In this document: in pieces, positions 14,010 to 19,130 of the stretch
How positions within the stretch are numbered: the first letter of the stretch is position 1
Layout of the letters: every line of letters starts with the position of its first letter
Source of the DNA: JBPOIS01 sp052034295
Lineage (GTDB): Bacteria > Pseudomonadota > Gammaproteobacteria > Pseudomonadales > Moraxellaceae
Assembly (NCBI GenBank): GCA_052034295.1
Contig: JBPOIS010000207.1
Span: 1 to 19,130, forward strand
Direction: 5' to 3'
DNA length: 19,130 nt
Position numbers and translations under genes: made by a program
The notes under the pieces: model-generated
Database searches by the model: none
What the model was told of the DNA's origin: nothing
What the model saw: the letters and a program-made list of their open reading frames with translations, nothing else

Positions 14010-15107
14010 GGGCATGGATGCCGGACTGGACGTGGCCCGGCTGGGGTGCTGACGGGCATAGGCCTGGATCGCCGCAATGCGCTCGGTGGTGACCGGGTGA
14101 CTTTGCAGCAATCCCGCGATTCTGGCCCCGGTACGGCGCAACACACCGCCGGACCCGGCCGTACCGTCTGCCCTGGCCTGCTCGGCAGCCTCCAGGGCTT
14201 CGAGCATCTCGGCCAGGGCCAGCACATTGCGGCCCTGCTGGTGCAGTTGCTGCAGGGCGTAGGCGTCGGCATCGCGCTCCATATCCCGGCTGTAGCTGCT
14301 CGACACCAGCGCCGCTGGCAACACCGCCAGCAGGGAACTGCTGTCCCCGGTGATCCACAGCACCAGCACGCTCAGGGCTGCGCCACTGATGGCCTGCTGC
14401 AGGCTGTGACGGTGCTGCACGTGACCACGCTCATGGGCCAGCACGCCGAGCAACTGGTCATCGGTCCGGGCCAGCGCCACCAGTTCATCGGTGAGGATGA
14501 TCCGGCCATTGGGTAGGGCCAGCGCATTGGCCCCGATCGACTGGCCGTGACGGAACAGCAGCCGGCTGTCCTGCGCCGGTGCCAGCGCCCGCGCATACAG
14601 GGCGCGGATGTGCGCCTGCCGGGCCGGAGAAAGCTGGCTGTCTGCGGTCAGGTCCACCACCTGGGCCTCGGCCTGATCGCCCAGCTGCTGCAGCGTGTCG
14701 GCCGGCAATTGGCGGGCCACCTGTTCGGCCATCCAGGGCAGCCCCCAGCGCAGCGTACCCAGCGCCAGTGCCGCCAGCAGCAGCAGGGCCGCCATGATCC
14801 ACAGCGGGCTGCGCTCCCAGCCGGACAGGTGGCGCTGCCAGGGTTTGCGCTGGTCATAGACCCAGACCGGCACCGGCTCACCGGGCAGTTCAATGCGCTG
14901 CTCCGCCGGACACTCGATCACCGGCTGCACCCGGCCAACGCCGTGAATCACCTGCAACTGGTCTGCACGGTAATGAAAATGCCGCCCATCCGGCAGGTCC
15001 ACCCGCACCCCGCCCGGCTCAGGGGACAGGGTGGCCGGGTGCGCCTGTGCGGTCTGGCCATCAAAAAAACGCACCCGGACCGCCGCAGCAGGTGGGACAG
15101 TGGTCAT
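13995..15107 (-). CDS. M48 family metallopeptidase, membrane-anchored
   Basis: This is a zinc-dependent protease of the M48 family, related to HtpX and to BepA/LoiP. The 370-residue protein has an N-terminal region of about 95 residues with beta-strand character (residues 8-80), then a membrane helix near 102-120, then the peptidase domain. Catalytic H225-E226-x-x-H229 lies in GVLAHERGHVQHRH, and the third zinc ligand is likely E277 in RDMERDADAYA. A hydrophobic stretch near 241-267 separates the two. The start at 15107 has GGAGGTG about eight bases upstream. It follows the DUF898 gene by 25 bases, a pairing seen in other proteobacteria, so the two membrane proteins probably act together. The substrate is unknown. 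Its end overlaps the Lrp-type gene by 15 bases on the opposite strand. Confidence 0.9.
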   Translation of the reverse strand: MTTVPPAAAVRVRFFDGQTAQAHPATLSPEPGGVRVDLPDGRHFHYRADQLQVIHGVGRVQPVIECPAEQRIELPGEPVPVWVYDQRKPWQRHLSGWERSPLWIMAALLLLAALALGTLRWGLPWMAEQVARQLPADTLQQLGDQAEAQVVDLTADSQLSPARQAHIRALYARALAPAQDSRLLFRHGQSIGANALALPNGRIILTDELVALARTDDQLLGVLAHERGHVQHRHSLQQAISGAALSVLVLWITGDSSSLLAVLPAALVSSSYSRDMERDADAYALQQLHQQGRNVLALAEMLEALEAAEQARADGTAGSGGVLRRTGARIAGLLQSHPVTTERIAAIQAYARQHPSRATSSPASMPSNQP

Positions 15108-15132
15108 GCGCAGACACCTCCAGCCACCCTGC

Positions 15133-16281
15133 TCACAGCGACACATCCAGATCGAGCAAATCGCTGAGCTCCTCAGCAAAGGCAGAAGGGTCCTGCTGGG
15201 CCTGGGTCAGCAGCCCCTCCGGGTCATCCTGCCAGCGCAGCCCCACCGATTCCACCTTCAGGCGGGCCAGCCGCACCTGTGCCCAAGGGGTGAGCAGTCC
15301 AAAACTCACCATCATGCCCAGCCAGTTGCTGAGGTTGACCCAGACATAGCGGCCCGTGCGCAGGTCGCAGCCAAACCTGCTGTGCCCCACACTGAGTCCA
15401 TTCCACACCAGCCTGAACCAGCGCGCCCGTACCGCGTGATACAGCAGCGGCACCAGCAGGTACAGCAGCGGGACCGCCACCAGCACCACCCCCAGACCAA
15501 ACCACCCGCCGCCCGCCGGATCAAAGCCCTGCACCAGTGCCGGCCCATGGCCCGACACACCGGCCAGCGTCCACAGGAGCCGTGCCAGTCCACCCAGCAG
15601 CAGCAGGCCGCCCAGCAGCAACAGCCCCAGCGGCACCCCGCCAGCCCGATAAAAATCCCCGGCACTCACCTGCAGCCGAAACGGCACCTGACCGATGCTC
15701 AGGTGGTTGTATTGATAGGCCTTGTGGCGCTGCATCCACACCGGCACCAGCAGGCCCAGGCTCAGCAGCGCCAGCAGGCTCCAGCCCAGATACACCCGCA
15801 CGGCCCCGACCAGCGTGCCCCGGAACACCAGCCGGCTGTTGCGGTACTTGCTGTTGCGGGCGGTGAACCGATAGGTGGCGCGCAGCAGCCACGGCACCAG
15901 AAGATAAATGACCAGCCCACCCAGGCCCGCCAGCGCCGGACTCAGCGACCCCAGCGTGGTGAGGGCCAGATACACCCCCAGTGCCAGCAGGCGGCCCTTG
16001 AGGATTTTTTGCGGGAGGCCGGTGTAGTCGAAGCGCTCTTCGGCCAGCACCGTGTGGCCATAGAAATAACGCAACCGGCGCACCTTGGCCCACGGCCCAT
16101 ACAGCCCCAGCGTCACCACAGTGAGCAGGATGTTGACCAGCCAGATGCCAAAATACTCCCCGGCCTGCCCAGTGAACTGCAGCCGGGTCACCGTCCCCGG
16201 TTGTGGCAGCCCGGCTGCAGGCGGCTGTGGCGGCCAGTCCGCCGCCGGGGTCACAGGGGTTTTGTCCAGCACAACAGCCAT
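15133..16281 (-). CDS. DUF898 (YjgN-like) multi-spanning membrane protein
   Basis: DUF898 proteins such as YjgN are inner-membrane proteins of unknown function. The 382-residue product has a Pro-rich start, then many hydrophobic segments. It contains three copies of a turn motif at helix ends: TLGLYGPWAKVRRLRYFYGH (about 57-76), SLGLLVPVWMQRHKAYQYNH (about 174-193) and SFGLLTPWAQVRLARLK (about 326-342). Each has Leu-Gly-Leu, a Pro and a basic/aromatic tail, which suggests an internally repeated architecture. The ATG at 16281 is preferred over a GTG at 16287, because AGGTG is close upstream. It lies 22 bases after fghA and 25 bases before the M48 gene. The acidic C-terminal tail (about 350-382) is cytosolic. 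The family call rests on the repeated motif and on the M48 neighbour. Confidence 0.8.
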   Translation of the reverse strand: MAVVLDKTPVTPAADWPPQPPAAGLPQPGTVTRLQFTGQAGEYFGIWLVNILLTVVTLGLYGPWAKVRRLRYFYGHTVLAEERFDYTGLPQKILKGRLLALGVYLALTTLGSLSPALAGLGGLVIYLLVPWLLRATYRFTARNSKYRNSRLVFRGTLVGAVRVYLGWSLLALLSLGLLVPVWMQRHKAYQYNHLSIGQVPFRLQVSAGDFYRAGGVPLGLLLLGGLLLLGGLARLLWTLAGVSGHGPALVQGFDPAGGGWFGLGVVLVAVPLLYLLVPLLYHAVRARWFRLVWNGLSVGHSRFGCDLRTGRYVWVNLSNWLGMMVSFGLLTPWAQVRLARLKVESVGLRWQDDPEGLLTQAQQDPSAFAEELSDLLDLDVSL

Positions 16282-16303
16282 GGGCACCTGCCTGATGATG
16301 TTT

Positions 16304-17182
16304 TTAAGCCTGAACCGGGGCCGCCGGGGCTGCAGCGTGGAAAGCCAGATGATCGCCGATCACGCTCTGGATGAAATAATACCCATGGTCATAGCCCGCA
16401 TGGCGGCGCAGGGTCAGTGGCTGTCCCACGGCCAGACAGGCCGCCTCCAGCGCGTCGGGCTGGAGCTGGCGCGGTTTTTCGGCCGAACCATCGCCCAAAA
16501 ACGCATCGGCCTCGCCCTGATCGACCAGCATCTGCGCAAAGGGGCGGTGGTTTTTGGCCCCAAGCTGGCGGATCAACCGGCTGGCATCGTGGGCGGCCCA
16601 GCGGGTCTGGTCGTCGCCCAGATAGGTAGCAAAGGCCTTCTGGCCCCACGGACAGTCCATCGGCGCACAGATCGGCGCAATCGCCGACACACTGACGAAC
16701 TGCTCGGGATGGCGCAGCGCCAGCGTCAGCGCCCCATGCCCGCCCATCGAGTGGCCCATGATCGCCACGTCCTGCACGGCAAACTGCGCGCGCACCAAGG
16801 GCAACAGCTCGCGGATCAGGTGGCTTTCCATGCGAAAGTGCTGCGCCCACGGCGCCTGTGTGGCATCCAGATAAAAGCCCGCACCCTGGCCGATGTCCCA
16901 GTGGTCGCCCTCGGGCACACCCTCGCCACGCGGGCTGGTGTCCGGCGACAGCAGGATCAGGCCCAGCGCCGCCGCGGCCTGCTGGGCATGTGCCTTGATG
17001 GGGAAGGTTTCTTCGGTACAGGTCAGGCCGGCCAGGTACATCACCATCCGGCAGGCCTGTCCGGCCAGCGCCTGCGGCGGCAGGTACAGCCCGAAGCGCA
17101 TCGGCGTGCCGGTCTGCGCCGAGTCGAGCTGATAAAAACGCTGTTCGCCATCAAAGCAGCGGTGGCTGTTGAGCAACTGCAT
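16304..17182 (-). CDS. fghA: S-formylglutathione hydrolase
   Basis: The enzyme hydrolyses S-formylglutathione to formate and glutathione, the second step of glutathione-dependent formaldehyde detoxification in the cytosol. The 292-residue alpha/beta hydrolase shows MVMYLAGLTCTEETF (47-60), SPDTSPRGEGVPEG (79-92), the nucleophile elbow GHSMGGHGAL with S145, and a likely triad completed by D221 (MLVDQGEADAF) and H266 (GYDHGYYFI). Length is slightly above the usual 278 residues because of insertions near the C-terminus and an Ala/Pro tail. The start at 17182 has GAGGTC upstream. It is in the same transcript as adhC, the enzyme that makes its substrate, but a DUF3592 gene lies between them. Confidence 0.95.
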   Translation of the reverse strand: MQLLNSHRCFDGEQRFYQLDSAQTGTPMRFGLYLPPQALAGQACRMVMYLAGLTCTEETFPIKAHAQQAAAALGLILLSPDTSPRGEGVPEGDHWDIGQGAGFYLDATQAPWAQHFRMESHLIRELLPLVRAQFAVQDVAIMGHSMGGHGALTLALRHPEQFVSVSAIAPICAPMDCPWGQKAFATYLGDDQTRWAAHDASRLIRQLGAKNHRPFAQMLVDQGEADAFLGDGSAEKPRQLQPDALEAACLAVGQPLTLRRHAGYDHGYYFIQSVIGDHLAFHAAAPAAPVQA

Positions 17183-17209
17183 GACCTCAGGACCTCACAA
17201 TCAGGGATG

Positions 17210-17719
17210 TCAAAAAACCTGCAGGTGTTGCAGGATGGCCTGATCCACACCCCGGCTCATCCAGAGCAGCACGGCCAGCCCAAGCGTGAACAGGGTCCAC
17301 ACCCCGCCAAACACCAGCAGCACCAGACTGCCCCGGTTGAGCCCATGACTGAGCACGGCCTGCCGGGGATCTTGCGGGTCATAATAAACCGTGACCCGGT
17401 GGCCCTGGTGGAGTTTTTGCAGGATGCGCTGGTGGTTTTCGAGGTCGCCCCTGCTGCCCTCATAGCCAAAGGCAAACCGGCTGGATTCAAAATCCTGCCC
17501 ACCCACCCGGTAGCGGTAGCGCACCTGCAGGCGGTAGGTGGTGGTTTTGCCGGGTCGGGCTTCGAGTTCGCGCTGCAACAGCTCGCCCGTGGTGGTGGCC
17601 CAGTGCTGCACCTGCTGGTTCTGCTGCCAGCTGCGCAGGCCGAGCCCCAGAATCAACAGACCCACCAGCAAAAACACCGCCAGAAACCCGGTCGCCAACA
17701 GCAGGCCCAGAATTTTCAT
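17210..17719 (-). CDS. DUF3592 membrane protein
   Basis: DUF3592 proteins are small membrane proteins of unknown function. The 169-residue product has a first membrane helix at about 5-28, a soluble domain of about 100 residues between the two helices, and a second helix near 131-153. The domain contains features typical of DUF3592: a TTGELL-like start, YRLQVRYRYRVGGQDFESSRF, and VTVYYDPQDPRQAVL. The soluble part is likely extracytoplasmic or cytosolic depending on helix orientation, which I cannot fix. No strong ribosome binding site precedes the ATG at 17719. It lies between adhC and fghA, 42 and 27 bases away, in what is clearly one transcript. A link to formaldehyde metabolism is only positional. 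Confidence 0.82.
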   Translation of the reverse strand: MKILGLLLATGFLAVFLLVGLLILGLGLRSWQQNQQVQHWATTTGELLQRELEARPGKTTTYRLQVRYRYRVGGQDFESSRFAFGYEGSRGDLENHQRILQKLHQGHRVTVYYDPQDPRQAVLSHGLNRGSLVLLVFGGVWTLFTLGLAVLLWMSRGVDQAILQHLQVF

Positions 17720-17761
17720 GGTGGCTTGCGCCCATACAGGCTCACGATGCGGGCGTTCCGC

Positions 17762-18868
17762 TCAGTACACCACCACACTGCGGATCGACTCGCCGGCTTT
17801 CATCAGGTCAAAGCCTTTATTGATTTCATCCAGCGTCAGGTGGTGGGTGATCAGGTCATCAATGTTCAGCTTGCCGTCCATGTACCAATCGACGATCTTC
17901 GGCACGTCGGTACGCCCGCGCGCACCGCCAAACGCCGAGCCCAGCCAGTGCCGCCCGGTGACCAGCTGGAACGGACGGGTGCTGATTTCGACCCCGGCCT
18001 CGGCCACGCCGATGATGATCGACTTGCCCCAGCCCTTGTGGCAGCACTCCAGCGCCTGCCGCATGACGGTGGTGTTGCCGATGCACTCAAAGCTGTAGTC
18101 CGCGCCGCCGTCGGTCATCTGGATGATGGTGTCGACGACGTTTTCGACTTCGGTGGGGTTGATGAAATCGGTCATGCCAAATTGGCGCGCCATGGCTTCA
18201 CGGGCTGGATTGACATCCACACCGATGATCCGGCCCGCACCCACCATTTTGGCGCCCTGAATGACGTTGAGGCCGATGCCGCCCAGCCCGAACACCACCA
18301 CGTTGGCCCCTGCTTCCACTTTTGCGGTGAACAGCACCGCACCGACGCCGGTGGTGACGCCACAGCCGATGTAGCACACCTTGTCAAACGGGGCATCCTC
18401 GCGGATTTTGGCCAGGGCAATCTCCGGCACCACGATGTGGTTGGCAAAAGTCGAGGTGCCCATATAGTGCAGAATCGGCTGGCCATCCAGACTGAAGCGC
18501 GAGGTGCCGTCGGGCATCAGTCCCTGCCCCTGTGTGGTGCGGATGGCCTGGCACAGGTTGGTTTTTTGCGACAGACAAAACTTGCACTGGCGACATTCCG
18601 GCGTGTACAGCGGAATCACATGGTCGCCGGGCCGCAGGCTTTTCACCCCCTCACCCACCTCCAGCACCACCCCGGCACCCTCGTGGCCCAGAATCGCCGG
18701 AAAGCGCCCTTCCGGGTCGGCACCGGACAAGGTGTAATAGTCGGTGTGGCAGATGCCGGTGGCCTTGATTTCCACCAGCACTTCCCCGGCGCGCGGACCC
18801 TGCAGGTCAACCTCATGGATGGACAGCGGCTGGCCAGCAGCCCAGGCAATGGCAGCACGGGTTTTCAT
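17762..18868 (-). CDS. adhC: S-(hydroxymethyl)glutathione dehydrogenase / class III alcohol dehydrogenase
   Basis: This zinc-dependent, NAD-linked enzyme oxidises S-hydroxymethylglutathione, formed spontaneously from formaldehyde and glutathione, to S-formylglutathione. The 368-residue protein carries the catalytic zinc ligands C40, H62 and C169 (GICHTDYYTL, LGHEGAG, CYIGCGVTTG) and the structural zinc cysteines C92, C95, C98 and C106. The nucleotide-binding FGLGGIGLNVIQGAK begins at 193. The NAD-specific aspartate (GVDVNPAR) follows. The ATG at 18868 is preferred, because AGGAT lies upstream and the protein then opens with MKTRAAIAW as in the family. It heads a minus-strand run adhC - DUF3592 - fghA - DUF898 - M48. 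The name frmA or flhA is used elsewhere for the same enzyme. A promoter is proposed just upstream. Confidence 0.96.
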   Translation of the reverse strand: MKTRAAIAWAAGQPLSIHEVDLQGPRAGEVLVEIKATGICHTDYYTLSGADPEGRFPAILGHEGAGVVLEVGEGVKSLRPGDHVIPLYTPECRQCKFCLSQKTNLCQAIRTTQGQGLMPDGTSRFSLDGQPILHYMGTSTFANHIVVPEIALAKIREDAPFDKVCYIGCGVTTGVGAVLFTAKVEAGANVVVFGLGGIGLNVIQGAKMVGAGRIIGVDVNPAREAMARQFGMTDFINPTEVENVVDTIIQMTDGGADYSFECIGNTTVMRQALECCHKGWGKSIIIGVAEAGVEISTRPFQLVTGRHWLGSAFGGARGRTDVPKIVDWYMDGKLNIDDLITHHLTLDEINKGFDLMKAGESIRSVVVY

Positions 18869-18904
18869 GGTCGGGACATCCTGTGGGTGATCGCAGTGCT
18901 CCAG

Positions 18905-18933
18905 AGCATAGCGCAAAAACCCGGCCCTGCCAG
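18905..18933 (-). promoter_or_regulatory. Candidate promoter of adhC
   Basis: On the minus strand CTGGCA (18928-18933) and TATGCT (18905-18910) are separated by exactly 17 bases and match the sigma-70 boxes at four of six positions each. The -10 box lies about 36 bases before the adhC ATG. The -35 box falls inside the hairpin of the terminator at 18914-18942, so the two overlap. Confidence 0.45.
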
Positions 18934-18942
18934 CCGTTTTTG
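18914..18942 (-). terminator. Terminator-like hairpin between the ExbD-family gene and adhC
   Basis: On the minus strand CAAAAAC-GGC pairs with GCC-GGGTTTTTG (7 bp plus 3 bp with a two-base bulge), ending in T5. It lies 36 bases after the stop of the partial ExbD-family gene and 45 bases before the adhC start, so it probably ends that transcript. Confidence 0.55.
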
Positions 18943-18978
18943 CCTGTCTATCCCCCCAGCCCTCAGAGGGAGGTTGCA

Positions 18979-19130
18979 TTAGTGCGTGGCGGGTGGATCA
19001 CTGACAAAGCCGAGCTGGTGCAATCCGGCCTGACTGATCTCGGCCATCAGCTGGGCCACCGCTTCATAGCGGGTGTTGCGATCGACCCGGAGCAGCACCG
19101 GGGTGCCTGGGGCCGTGCGGGCAATGTCCT
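18979..19130 (-). CDS. ExbD/TolR family protein, C-terminal end (partial)
   Basis: The final 152 bases read on the minus strand as 49 residues ending in a TAA at 18979-18981; the frame is open through the right edge of the window. The sequence includes PVLLRVDRNTRYEAVAQLM and AEISQAGLHQLGFVSDP, matching the C-terminal periplasmic domain of ExbD/TolR. These are small membrane proteins that, with ExbB/TolQ, convert proton flow into force for TonB-dependent transport or Tol-Pal. The segment lacks the membrane helix, so ExbD and TolR cannot be told apart. A terminator-like hairpin follows. ExbB/TolQ would be expected just beyond the window. Confidence 0.82.
   Translation of the reverse strand, partial: DIARTAPGTPVLLRVDRNTRYEAVAQLMAEISQAGLHQLGFVSDPPATH

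Noticed and set aside
16085..18982. A 965-codon open frame on the plus strand
   Set aside because: It is antisense to fghA, DUF3592, adhC and part of DUF898, all of which have firm family motifs. Its product is His/Gln/Arg rich without any recognisable domain; long antisense frames are common at this GC content.

Overview
The window is a dense stretch of a GC-rich bacterial chromosome. Gene content points to a gammaproteobacterium, perhaps a Pseudomonadales/Moraxellaceae-like lineage: class Ia nrdA-nrdB with an Ala/Pro-rich NrdB N-terminus, a long-form LeuA, the glutathione-dependent formaldehyde pathway and a CysTWA-Sbp sulfate importer. The lineage call is inference from family resemblance only. 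I see no rRNA, tRNA, CRISPR array, transposase or phage gene, and no pseudogene.

Layout, left to right. (1) 1-2209, plus strand: the 3' end of nrdA, an unassigned 149-codon gene overlapping its stop, and nrdB, closed by a strong terminator. (2) 2250-2541: gene-free, ending in a second terminator-like UUCG hairpin; a possible small-RNA locus. (3) 2542-6778, minus strand: the sulfate uptake operon sbp-cysT-cysW-cysA and a small helical ORF downstream of it. A perfect 11-bp inverted repeat lies in front of sbp. (4) 6933-10139, minus strand: a compact Ter stress cluster (DUF475/TerC-like membrane protein, TerD, an AIM24/TIGR00266 protein, TerZ), with a textbook terminator between terD and the AIM24 gene. 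(5) 10261-10957: two small membrane proteins of unknown function facing each other; the second is coupled to rpe. (6) 10960-13377, minus strand: rpe and leuA, with a divergent Lrp/AsnC regulator at 13530-14009 that probably controls leuA. (7) 13995-18868, minus strand: a tightly packed set adhC - DUF3592 - fghA - DUF898 (YjgN-like) - M48 metallopeptidase. The two formaldehyde-detoxification enzymes are interleaved with membrane proteins. (8) 18979-19130, minus strand: the C-terminus of an ExbD/TolR-family protein running off the window.

Most of the window is housekeeping: deoxynucleotide synthesis, sulfate import, pentose phosphate, leucine synthesis and formaldehyde oxidation. The parts most worth a second look are the Ter/AIM24 cluster with its internal terminator and upstream repeats, the unassigned protein between nrdA and nrdB, the membrane proteins mixed into the formaldehyde operon, and the orphan terminator after nrdB. 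I did not find a clear case for a wholly new system.
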